A DNA stretch of 64,000 nt, taken from contig NC_052122.1 of NCBI RefSeq assembly GCF_012273895.1, positions 10,974,001 to 11,038,000 on the forward strand. The letters are read 5' to 3'. The stretch is from Zerene cesonia (Eukaryota; Arthropoda; Insecta; Lepidoptera; Pieridae). Positions 25,501 through 34,445 of this stretch are shown here, piece by piece (position 1 is the stretch's first letter; each line of letters opens with the position of its first letter). A program made the position numbers and the translations under genes. Below the pieces are notes generated by a model. The model had not been told where the DNA came from. It ran no database searches and saw only the letters and a list, made by a program, of their open reading frames with translations.

Positions 25501-28500
25501 AATGTAATGAACGCGGTAGGTATTTACGAAACAACATATATGAAACACCGAAAATTGGTATAATGTCGTCAATCGTACACAGTTTAATCAAAGCTTCACG
25601 CATCGCGTACCACAATGGCGCAATCGCTCCGCGCTGTGGGAAAGGTTGCTGTTACATATATTAATTTCATAATTTAAATATATAATTATTATTGCTTGCA
25701 CATTCGCTGAACGTTTTCGTTTCGTTTGCACGGTTTTACGAACCGCTTCAAAATTGGTAATTGGTTGATTGTGTGATTTCCTTAACAACAATAAACAAAT
25801 TCAGCTTGCAGTTTTTTTCGAATTCTAAATTGAGTAATGATTACAAGCTAAAGTAAGGAGAAATGGACAAGCAGGAATCATGGGTAAAAGAAACTATGCA
25901 ATTGCACTATGTGACTGCAAGGCCTCCAACAAAATTTGGCACTCCGATACTTTGTAATGTCAAGTTTGACCGAATTATTACTAGGGCTTAATAATATCAT
26001 ACAATCAATCAAAATCACCACAAATCTTTAAATTTTAGAAGATTCGTCTTTTAAAACTTCTTTAAAAGTAATCAAATAAGTAATATTTACTGGCCTTTTA
26101 CTATTTTGATAGGTAACTATCAGCGTCATTGCGTCGGGGAACAGTTATACCCTAACAAGTGAATACCATATACGAGTATATCTTACCAGACGCCAAGGAT
26201 ATCTGCGATGATGTGTCCGAGTTCTTCCTGCTGTGCACAGTCGTCAGTGAGGGGCACTTGGCGTCCGCCTCGATCTTCTTGTTCTCCGCCTCCAGCTTGG
26301 CGAGCAGCGCCCGGTCGGGCGTCGGCAGGCTGTCGGATACCGTCTCTCGGAAATCTGTGGATACAGGTCTTGTACAGTGGCTAGACCACGGTGAACTTTA
26401 TGCCTTATTAATATAAAACGACTGTAGTAATTCTGCCTCTTTTTTCGTTTTGAACGATGCCAGAGAACTGTCCTGTGGGTTCTGAAGCGACAAAATTTTG
26501 TTGATCTTTATCATCCATGTTTTCATTAATATCATAGCCAATTAAATGCATTATAAGCTTAATTTTTATTAGTACCAACAGCTAAAAGTTCACGATGATA
26601 TTCACAAACGTTTGGTATTTAGATATGTCCATTTATCTCATAGCTTTGTGAATTCAAGAAAAGGAAATCTATTACATGTTACCTACTGTTTCAACTTCAT
26701 TCATTTCTAGAAAAGGCATCCGTTCGTGTTTATAACCTTATATTCATCAACTAAAATATACTTTCACGCTCCTGTATAACTGTAACAAGACGGAGACTTA
26801 ATACAAAACATTTATTCGAAATATGTTCACGGAGTGTAATATGTGTGTTATTATGTATATAATATCGAAGGCCTTGTTTCATACACTATTCCAAAGCAAT
26901 TATGCATACTGCGGTTAATTCAGCTTAGGCGTGTGTTCATTATGCAATGGGATGGGGCGAGGCCTCACCTGATATTAGGACACAATCTCGTCACATATTA
27001 ACCGAGAGAATACGGTATTTTATTCATCATAGGCGGGGAAAATTATATTGACTCGCACATAGACAGTACATTCACAGACTGTATGTACGCTGTTTGAGTG
27101 CGTGTCAGGAGAGAATCTCATACGGGGTACGGGATTTTAGGACTACTAGTTTTATTTTATTTCTACTAAATGGTTTCACGCAAAAGCATGTGTTTTAGAT
27201 GCAAAGCGACATCATAATATTTCATACGTTAACTTTCTGACAAAACGGTGCTTTCCTTTTTTACTCTTAATCAAATTTAAAATTTAACGATCTATAAACG
27301 TATAACTTGATCCTTTTTTAATTACTTAAGCTGGTAAGACAATCGCAATTAACGTTTTTTATTTATTTCGAATTTATAACGAGTTTATCGTTTTACTCCA
27401 GTAACAAACGTATATTTCATTAAAAAATCTCGCAAAGCAGTACGATAGTCTGCGGGGATTAATTTCGATAATCCGATCAAACTTTGCTGAATTTTTCATT
27501 TGGAGACTGATGCTCCTATATTGAGCTTTCAGACTAGTATCTACCGGGATTAATGTTTTAATAATTTAATTTTTTGTTATGTAATAATATTTTACTTTAG
27601 ATTAGATGTTATGACTAATTTTGTACTACCTCAAATACCTTTTAAATTATAACAATTTATTAGTTAGGTTATAGAATACTTATAGCAAATAAATCTGTAG
27701 TTACAAAGGCAAATATGTATTATTTCAAACTAGGTGCTTTCTTATTATAGTCGTTATAGGTGATGAGCGCAATAATACGTACCAACTACTAAGATGAAAT
27801 TACATGTAGCAATAGCCGTGTTGTTATTATGTAAGTTAGCACAGTCAACGAGCGCGATGTTAGAGTTGCCAAAAAGTAATATTTCAATAACAACAAACCC
27901 TTATAATTGTAGCATTACAGAATTTATTTATTTTGACAACCCTACGTTATGTGGTGCAAAGTTTTAACGCGAATAAGTATTCCAACCATTGTTTCTAATG
28001 TTTACTTAAGTGAGAAATGAATGACAATAAGTCCAGAAGAAAGGACTTCAAATGAATAAAGGGTGTTGGTGTTTCATGAGAGTAATATTGCTATGCTTCA
28101 TAAAGATTATTGTATGCAATATGTATGCACAATCAATGTAAATTTTATCGCTCTGTAACATATTAAATATCACACAATATATATCCAGTAATGTGGGCGT
28201 TGATGAATGTTAGATTTGTTATAAAATGTAGTTAATATTTATAAGCAACAACTATGGGTCATGCGAATTCATTTGAGAATATATACCTGAATACAACCTA
28301 TACAACCGTTTATATATCAGACAGATTTTCGCCTATATACTCACAAACATCTTATTGTTCATAAAATAAGAAATAAATAATATCTAGGTACGTATAAATT
28401 GAATTCCCTGCGCACATTCAGAAAATGCAACCCACTGCATTAAGCTAGAAAGAAGACATAATTTGAACAGAGACTGCATTCAAAGAAATACTCAACGATT

Positions 28501-30194
28501 GATAGCTTCATATTGATTTTCTCTCACCTTAATAGTCATTATGAGAATGTTTCAACCTAACAATAAAATTCTCTGTTCAAGCGTTATTTTAGAGACTAGT
28601 GCAGATAGTGCTGGAATTTTATAAAAAATAAGTAAAATAGGATGAACCAATATGAAAACTAACCTAATAAAAGTAAACGAAAAAATAAATTACGGTTAAT
28701 CAGAGGCCGAGAAGTGGGAAGGTGATTTGAAGGGCAAAAACAAGTCTTTTCGTTTTCCGTCAAAACTACAAGTCCTATGGAAAAAGTAAATCAAAACCCT
28801 TTTAAGCAATAATAGAGTGAGTGCCTAGTAGGATATAGACATGAGTCATCAATAAAGAACGTCTTTAAAACTAGCTATATATTATTTACCTAGTAAAGCT
28901 CTAAAGTAAAGGTAGATGAGATGTTAAATAGATTCTAGTGAAAGAGGAGGTGATATAAACACAATATAGTCTGCGCACATCATATTGATTTCAGAACGCC
29001 GATATAGGGCTATTTACTTATTTCGAGAGATTTCATCTTGATCTTAGGGGTATTTTTTTAAGAGTTGGTAGCCCTGCGAGGCTGCGAGCCGCGTGCTGTC
29101 GCCCCCACTTCGTTAACGACAGTCGATATTATAGATCCTACTAATATTATAAACGCGAAAGTTTGTATGTGTGGATGGATGTTTGTTTGTTACTCTTTCA
29201 AGCGAAAACAGCTTATCGTATCTGTATGAAATTTGGTACAGAGATAGATTATAGTCTGGATTAGCATCTTGGCTACATTTGACCCGAGTACCACGCGAGT
29301 GATGCGACGACGATTGGTTGACACTCACGCAACGGGGAAATAAATATGTATAATTAACAAAAACGCCCCCAAATTGTCAGAACTAAGCCAAATTGAAATG
29401 GGAAGAAAAGGAAGGCGCCCATGCACCATCTTAAAGAAAAAACCTAATCGATTGTTCTGAGATAACAAACCTTGAAAAATACATTCGACTTGAGAACGTT
29501 AGCTTTTTAGAACAAATCCAATTTTTCAATCCACACTGATTGATAAAGCTACATTAAAATATATCAAACAGATGCACCACAGCTATGCAGATAATGCAGC
29601 ACTTCAAACCGCTTTGATGCATGTTCAATTCGGGTTTACCTGCACTTGAATGCGCGATACCCCTCCAAAGTACGCATTTAGTTGAGTGCAGGAACTCGGT
29701 TGTGTTTAGAGCCGATTGAACTCGCAGAGTCGATGAACCCTACCTTTTTATGAGTTACGATAGAACGTTATATAATAGGCGTTACAGTTATGCTCATTAC
29801 GCAGCATATTTAGACTAAAGTAATGACTCATGTGCTCATAGTTTTTACGAGCCTATATTTATTTTGGGCGGAAACTTTTCTATAAAAAAAAAACTCGACA
29901 CAAAATACTTTCTTATCAGTGTTTTAATACTATATACTGTACTGAATGTGGAAAAAAAAAGCTATATACTGAGCTATTCTATACATAGCGAAACATATTC
30001 TACACACATAGCATTACAAGAACCTAATAAGCTTGCTCGTATTGACGCTGCAGCGTGAATGGTAGATTTATATGGTTGGAATACTCAGCGCGTGTTAGTG
30101 TGTTAGTATGTAACAAACCGTCAAGTGAAGACACAGGCGAGTCGGTATTGATCGAGGCGCAGGCTGCATCTCTTCCTTCCACGTCCACCTTCAT
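13367..30194 (-). CDS. Evi5: EVI5-type TBC domain RabGAP, complete 15-exon CDS
   Basis: Joined minus-strand exons (30194-30119, 26354-26187, 23687-23455, 23016-22825, 22561-22397, 22010-21816, 21058-20900, 20384-20151, 19660-19442, 19169-19062, 18886-18695, 18328-18161, 17798-17703, 17600-17502, 13516-13367) give 2454 bases, 817 codons, near the 810 of human EVI5. A short N-terminal motif (LLAKLEAENKKIEAD) precedes the TBC domain (about 129-340). Its catalytic pair is intact: R174 in IRRDIARTYPEH and Q211 in GYCQG. Residues 380-790 are coiled coil with the EVI5 signatures ENRLLKQRVELLEKES and DELIAVKLREAEA. The family accelerates GTP hydrolysis on Rab GTPases; Drosophila Evi5 acts on Rab11 in recycling endosomes. 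Exon 1 is inferred from start context and phase; exons 2-15 are certain by similarity. Confidence 0.95.
13517..17501 (-). other. Evi5: Evi5 intron 14 (about 4 kb)
   Basis: AT-rich. Apart from the candidate cryptic exon at 15889-15938 I recognise no repeat or exon. Open frames here are AT-rich, lack splice context and resemble no family. Confidence 0.5.
15889..15938 (-). other. Candidate cryptic/alternative exon in the last Evi5 intron
   Basis: A consensus donor GTAAGT (15888-15883) follows GC-richer sequence. The nearest acceptor (ctgcacag, AG at 15940-15939) gives a 50-base exon. Inserted between exons 14 and 15 it would add FPTPITTPDSEPWKWLE and then meet a stop two codons into exon 15, giving a different, shorter C-terminus. 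A second frame (NTDHHAGLRALEMAR) is also open and would exit in phase with exon 15, but no in-phase acceptor is present. Weak evidence overall. Confidence 0.22.
17502..17600 (-). CDS. Evi5: Evi5 coding exon 14
   Basis: 99 bases, phase 0: NEVMATEGELRSNIDDSDRV then RELQEQVAELKAE, matching the QIAELNHEL/QIEELKAEV region of vertebrate EVI5/EVI5L. Confidence 0.93.
17703..17798 (-). CDS. Evi5: Evi5 coding exon 13
   Basis: 96 bases, phase 0: AKYESMQANIRNMEDAQRIA then ELENEVSEYKLK. Acceptor attcacag, donor gtaaat. Confidence 0.93.
17903..18155. repeat. Tandem repeat of heat-shock-element arrays in Evi5 intron 12
   Basis: Three and a half copies of a 60-69 base unit start at 17903, 17963, 18027 and 18096. 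Each opens with alternating 5-base blocks nTTCn/nGAAn (core GTTCTAGAACGTTCTAGAAC), the exact head-to-tail arrangement bound by heat shock factor. Blocks per unit: 4 (all perfect), 7 (6 perfect), 7 (4 perfect) and 12 (10 perfect; 18096-18155). Units are separated by a conserved spacer resembling CCGAGCGCCGAAAGCGGGCA. The array fills about 70% of the 362-base intron and begins 5 bases inside the exon 12 donor. Confidence 0.9.
18161..18328 (-). CDS. Evi5: Evi5 coding exon 12 (coiled coil)
   Basis: 168 bases, phase 0, GC-rich: EMELRTQVQVSTNQLRRQDE to HKFSDLESK. Donor GTGACC begins at 18160, and the heat-shock-element repeat starts 5 bases into the intron. Confidence 0.95.
18695..18886 (-). CDS. 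Evi5: Evi5 coding exon 11
   Basis: 192 bases, phase 0. A linker (EHRQEAPSAPVQSNMVSDIM, then ATPKKLLRAWEG) followed by coiled coil KLEEELMSTRIREVEALTEL, parallel to vertebrate ELQDELMTIRLREAE. Confidence 0.95.
19062..19169 (-). CDS. Evi5: Evi5 coding exon 10 (coiled coil)
   Basis: 108 bases, phase 0: DELIAVKLREAEANLSLKDL then RQRVTELSDCWQKHLQ, one of the best conserved EVI5 blocks. Confidence 0.96.
19442..19660 (-). CDS. Evi5: Evi5 coding exon 9 (coiled coil)
   Basis: 219 bases, phase 0. An N-terminal NNSRQSSLEGTEGND linker, then charged coiled coil LQRELVRARLHAAEREAAER and a conserved RVDNNVAHLQ end. Confidence 0.95.
19967..20124. repeat. Two-copy imperfect tandem repeat in Evi5 intron 8
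   Basis: Two roughly 65-base copies, about 93 bases apart (from 19967 and from 20060), share gctgatg-tagaga, cagtagga-c-atct and ccatcagcagacagcgtgg. They lie within 30 bases of exon 8's donor. Function not evident. Confidence 0.75.
20151..20384 (-). CDS. Evi5: Evi5 coding exon 8 (coiled coil)
   Basis: 234 bases, phase 0, very GC-rich: CLRQENRLLKQRVELLEKES, then LAERLVRGQVDRAEGEEE and a heptad-repeat tail to MTIAE. Long open frames on the opposite strand here are shadows. Confidence 0.96.
20900..21058 (-). CDS. Evi5: Evi5 coding exon 7 (TBC to coiled-coil linker)
   Basis: 159 bases, phase 0: YIQKELPAKAEANQDAFMNL, then KVQQKKMKRLEKEYTVIKTK, the conserved KKMKKLEKEYTTIKTKE start of the coiled coil. 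Confidence 0.95.
21816..22010 (-). CDS. Evi5: Evi5 coding exon 6 (end of TBC)
   Basis: 195 bases, phase 0: SFSTSMYASSWFLTLFTTTL, then VMDVFLCEGIEIVFKVALAM. Continues directly from ...HFQSQ as in vertebrate EVI5. Confidence 0.96.
22140..22217 (+). mobile_element. 3' end fragment of an A-tailed SINE family
   Basis: Contains cgcttaccatcaggtggacc then gctcagttgcccgctatgac and a short A run, the same 3' end as the fuller copy at 47640-47981. Inserted in Evi5 intron 5. Confidence 0.75.
22397..22561 (-). CDS. Evi5: Evi5 coding exon 5 (TBC)
   Basis: 165 bases, phase 0: MPEEEAFAVLVKIMQHHRMR, FKPSMAELGLCMFQLENLVQ, ending HFQSQ. Donor gtatgg. Confidence 0.96.
22825..23016 (-). CDS. Evi5: Evi5 coding exon 4 (both catalytic fingers)
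   Basis: 192 bases, phase 0. Contains IRRDIARTYPEHDFF (arginine finger R174) and DREVGYCQGSGFIVGLLLMQ (glutamine finger Q211). These dual-finger motifs of active RabGAPs are both intact, so catalytic activity is expected. Confidence 0.97.
23455..23687 (-). CDS. Evi5: Evi5 coding exon 3 (start of TBC)
   Basis: 233 bases. TSSSHEDSRVGSNGEEDLWG, then WGRLVSSWETEW and QGVPHHFRGIVWQLLAG, the first TBC motif. The acceptor is caccctaaag, pyrimidine-poor but frame-preserving. Donor gtaata. Confidence 0.93.
24894..25002 (-). CDS. Evi5: Candidate alternative Evi5 first exon (short isoform)
   Basis: ATG at 25002 opens 36 codons, MSHLNFTLGPSMSERSNAFS then TSVLDFYISNVINNVL, plus one base, to a good donor GTATGT (24893-24888). 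The phase-1 end fits Evi5 exon 3 (23687), making ...NNVLATSSSHED. This would give a protein of about 772 residues that skips the exon 1-2 N-terminus but keeps the whole TBC domain. Four GATA motifs lie just upstream. The phase match and donor are seen; its use as a promoter/exon is inferred. A 36-codon open frame next to a donor can arise by chance. Confidence 0.4.
25007..25037 (-). promoter_or_regulatory. Cluster of four GATA-factor motifs
   Basis: WGATAR motifs at 25007-25012 and 25017-25022 (minus) and 25025-25030 and 25032-25037 (plus), all within 31 bases and 5 bases upstream of the candidate alternative Evi5 start at 25002. Insect gut and fat-body promoters often use such clustered sites. 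Confidence 0.45.
26187..26354 (-). CDS. Evi5: Evi5 coding exon 2
   Basis: 168 bases, phase 1 in and out. Encodes FRETVSDSLPTPDRALLAKL then EAENKKIEADAKCPSL and RKNSDTSSQISLAS. Corresponds to the conserved ELLAKLEEQNRLLE...SRRNS motif upstream of the TBC domain. Donor gtaaga. Confidence 0.93.
26355..30118 (-). other. Evi5: Evi5 intron 1 (if exon 1 is correct)
   Basis: AT-rich, no exon recognised. One Helitron-type repeat from 29136 to about 29330. Confidence 0.45.
29136..29330 (+). mobile_element. Non-autonomous Helitron-like element, divergent
   Basis: Preceded by A, begins tcctactaatattataaac, then gcgaaagtttgtatg, an (A)CTCTTTCA block and gaaatttggtaca, the usual internal order of the lepidopteran family. 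Left boundary A|TC is intact. The right end is decayed and approximate. Confidence 0.65.
30119..30194 (-). CDS. Evi5: Evi5 candidate coding exon 1
   Basis: ATG at 30194 in strong context (GCTGCCATGAAGG) opens 25 codons, MKVDVEGRDAACASINTDSP then VSSLD plus one base, to donor GTTTGT (30118-30113). The phase-1 end fits exon 2, making D26 followed by FRETVSDSLPTP. The segment is GC-richer than its surroundings. It is not conserved with vertebrate EVI5, so a transcript is needed to confirm it. Confidence 0.62.
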
Positions 30195-32659
30195 GGCAGC
30201 GCAACCATAGAGTGATCTGGACGAATACGACACGTCAGTAGTGGATCACGAAATTAGTGTACACGGGGGGTTGAGTCTGAGATATTTGCTTATTACATTT
30301 TCATGACTAAGCACGGACATGTCCTGATATAAAGCGCGTATAAGCACAGGCTATTAATGCATGTGTGTTGTTTTAGTAGAGATGTCTTGATTATGTACGT
30401 TCTATATTAATATGAATGTTTTATGTTTACACTATTTATATTGCTTTGTTATTTGGATACCAAATTTTCTTTTGATATACTATACTTTTGAATTGAAACT
30501 CAATAACCGTAATTATGACTGAATTCTACCATTTTGTATTTAAATATTCTGTCAAAAGTTTATTCATTATCAATAACTATATAGTTGATGTTAAAAATTA
30601 CAACTAATTACTACTCGTAACTAGTCCACAACTTTGGTGGTCAACCGGTGCTATAATACATATTTAAGTCTACACATTAATACATTTTAAAAGTGATATC
30701 GCTAATACTTTCACGATTTTCATATATCTAAACGTTTCAAACGATTACACGTTGATTAATACACGATTTAACAACTCCAATTAAAAGTTTTATAGTCCTT
30801 CTGGGGAAGTTATAGTTACCCTGCACTTTTAAATTACCGACCGAGTCGTCACTAACGAGATTAAAATCAATACTTCTAGACTTGTTTATTTAATATACAT
30901 ATGTATTACATTCTAGAATAAATATAACATATCTTTGCTTTATCGTGTAATGATGTACGGAAGAGTATTTTTAAAAGGATTTTAGATTTAAAATAAAATA
31001 TTGCAATATTATTTATAGCTTATAACAGCTATAACATTATAGCTTATTACCTTGGTTATTGCATATCAAGACTTTTGACACCTACAAGCCTATAAAAAAG
31101 TAATCTACTTCATGTGTTCTATAATAAAATTCAAAAATGGAACGTTGCACTTCAACATTATTTTTTACCGCGCTTGCATAGGGTTTATACGAATAAGTTC
31201 GACTTTTGCATTTTTTTAAACCGCTGGCTGTGAGTTTTGAATAGCGTAGCGTACATATAACTGTAGTAAAAATGTTGAATCAACGAAATTGATGGTTATT
31301 ATTGAAACAATGAAAACGATGCATGCATACTATCTGTATAACACACTAGCGTTGAACTAGATAATAAAACAGATTCAAACGCATCACAGCATAGATACGT
31401 GTAGATATATCAATCTCAATTACGAGGAGTCTTGATGGCGATAAATTTGATATTAGTTAAATTCCTTAACATATTTGTAAAAGTTCTTTACTGTTCATTA
31501 TACGAAACCTCGGAATTAATAACCTAACGGGTAAATTGCGTTAAAAAACAAACATTTTATCATTTATGAATTCAGTCTAAAACTCATGCACTACACAATA
31601 CAATTCATGTCTAACAATAAGAAATAAAGAGAAAATCGACAAGCCCAAAATGATTAAAAATTCAGTGTACCGTTTTAATATTCCGTGCCTATTCTTAATC
31701 TCCATTATTTCCAATAATACATTTTTTATTTTATAGGAATGGTATAGCGTAATCTTGATTGGACGAAAAATTTATTGGGATACAACTTTTTTATAAATTT
31801 ATAGGGTTTTCATGCAATACGTAGATCATTATCGTATATTAAATTAGATTAATATGTAACCTTACTATATCCGGCCTTGTAATAATGAACATATAGTTAG
31901 GCCACTTTAAAAAAGTACTATCTCCTTAATCTAAACTTGGAATTGAATTCATAACTGTCCGTTTAAAGAAACAAACGATTACTGATTTATGTAATAAAGC
32001 ATCAGTAACAATGAATTTATTTATTCTTAATCTGAGCAAATCTGAGTAAGTGGTCTATTTCCTTCCATTCAGACCTGGTGCTAGCGTGGTCCATATAAAG
32101 AATCGAATCACACAAACCTAGGCACACAACACGATGAGACAATGTTGTGGTCATGGTATGGATGAGAAAGTTACTCAGTCTGTCAGCCTACGGAGCGTGA
32201 AGGCCGCACCAACACACGTGAACTACTCGTATGTGTGTGTGTCCTAATGCGCAAGCGCCTGCGCGATTCGTAACAAAGCTGATAGTGACATGCTGCATGT
32301 CATATTACTGCGAAGCAAAGTATAATAGACGAGGCGTGTAATTCAGCGAAATAAAATATAAATCTGTCGGCATCAATTTCATTAATACCACATAAATTAT
32401 ATAATGTAATTTGTTAAAATTTGCATTTACAAGCACTTTTATAAAAATCGATGAAAATTACAGGAATAAACCATCGTTGCGTTTATATTTACAGGTACAT
32501 ACATTGACATAGAGCATTGGTGTTTGGAACTTTTCCATGTACAAATATTATGTTATGAAAGGAAGACACTGTCTTCTGAGAAAGCCTAGTTCAAAGGGCA
32601 GAGCATTGTTGTGAACTTAGACTTTGTACCAGCTGATAAGTTTTATTTTGATCTGTTTG

Positions 32660-32703
32660 AATTGCACAGGCTACATTTTATTTGAAATGTAGCCTGTGCA
32701 ATT
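32660..32703. repeat. Perfect 19-bp inverted repeat with 6-base loop
   Basis: Left arm aattgcacaggctacattt (32660-32678) and its exact reverse complement (32685-32703), spaced by tatttg. It would fold into a stable hairpin in RNA. Confidence 0.9.
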
Positions 32704-33499
32704 AAAAGGATAAATTTAAAGGAAACTTCAAGTTGTTATATCATTCAGTAACAAATGGAATATTGAAATTTGAAAATCTAAAGTAATATTACTTTAGGTT
32801 TTGAAAGCATAAAATAGAAGAACTGAAAACAGGTACGATGTTATGAAAAACCATTGACATATTTTGTTTTCTTTAATCAACTAGATAAACTGGAGAATTA
32901 CATATCCCCTACATATAACTGAGAATAAATATTACGTCATATTTAACTTTTTTCCTTCCCTTCACTTATACAAATATTCGAGATAAAAAGAGATAAAACG
33001 GTCTAGCTATGCTCAAGTTTTGGCGGAAGAAATTAATCCAAACGTTATACAAATGTAACTATAATGTTATACATAGTACACAAAATGCGTCCAGCTCGGT
33101 GGTAAAGTATTGAGTGCCGTCTCAAACCTTGTATACGAGTATTACTTACTCTGTGGTCTGATTTGCAAAATTATAGAGTTCTATAAAGATAACGATATCC
33201 GCAGATACACACAAGACAGCTTTGACTTGTACAATTTTTTGCAACTAATAACACTGAAAAGAGATCGGGCTGCACAGCTCTCCTATGTTTTAATATTTCA
33301 TTAATCCCAACGGTAACGCTAGCATTGGACACGCGGCCGGCGCGGATGGAGACTGCGATTAACTAACGTTATTACTTGGCAAAAATACGCATGCGATTTT
33401 TCAGATTAATACGAGTCGTAATAAGTCATTTGTTGGTTTTTTTATTAACTCAACAACGCGTGGTACGTATTATATAGCCTATAGCATTCAGTGATCACG

Positions 33500-33588
33500 T
33501 ACATATCGAACGGTGAAAGTATTATTGAAATCGGTCAAGTTATTCCTGAGATTAGCGCGTAAACTCAGCTTTATGTTATTAGTATACA
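33500..33588 (-). mobile_element. Short non-autonomous element fragment
   Basis: Contains the 'gaaatcggtcaagttattcc' and 'gagattagcgcgtaaac...agctttat...attagtata' order also found at 37850-37986 and 59800-59883, defining one repeat family in minus orientation. Confidence 0.55.
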
Positions 33589-34273
33589 TAATAAGATAAA
33601 TATAGATTTCTATTTATAAAAAACAGGCTACTTGCAGAAAATAAACTGTGAAGTGTGTTTAAGATAAACAACAAGTTCTTTGGAGTGATAAGAAAAAATA
33701 TTTGAATGATATACGATAACACTGAAGGATAAACATAATGTTTTATACACATCCGGTGCATTGAGAGGATCTGAAAGCGGTTAAGCTTCAAGTACGTTCG
33801 AAGAGCACAGCAATTACCGCCTGTATTGTGACTAGGTACGTAATAGCTCCAGCTGAGCCCATTTAGCACCGAAATAGCTTTAATAGATAGAATTACAAGT
33901 TGTATTTGTTTTTTTATACTTGTTTTGTAACAAAATAATACATAAATACAGATTATATTAGAAACTTTATATTGCTGTATGTAATTCTGTATTATCTGTG
34001 CAATAAATAGTAGTTGATTCCATGAAACATTTTTAATAGTATTCACGTGAATGTAAATGGACGGGCTGGTTCACTTCATGCAGTGATCTTGTTGGACGCA
34101 TTGCTAATAGGAAGCAAAATAATTGCGATCGGTTCATAGTGCATAATATAATAATTCGGTAAAATATTGTCTACAGTCCGTGGAAATTAAAATTACCCTG
34201 CGGTTAAAAAGTTAATGCTCAAATATTTATTTCCATGAAGTCGTAATTTGAATGTCAGTTGCAACTAGTTGTA

Positions 34274-34445
34274 ACTAGTTATGTCTCATTCCCATGGGAT
34301 TTCCGGGATAAAAGCTATCCTTTGTGCTTTCACAGATCTCAAATTATCTATTTACCAAATTTTAATCTTAGTTGTATTAATGTCCATCCATGAAACGACA
34401 TACAAATATACAGACAGAGTTACTTTCACATTTATAATATGATAA
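34274..34445 (-). mobile_element. Decayed Helitron-like element
   Basis: Starts at ctag (inverted 3' end), then tttccgggataaaagctatc, accaaatttt and ends ctttcacatttataatat, the inverted order of the Lep1-like family. Confidence 0.6.

Larger units (their letters stand above)
23688..26186 (-). other. Evi5: Evi5 intron 2
   Basis: About 2.5 kb. Contains the candidate alternative first exon (24894-25002). The 160-codon open frame at 24214-24696 has no splice context or family resemblance and is not called as a gene. Confidence 0.5.

Noticed and set aside
33579..34046. 155-codon minus-strand open frame
   Set aside because: AT-rich composition, residues dominated by I/L/Y/S, no family resemblance, no splice or start context.
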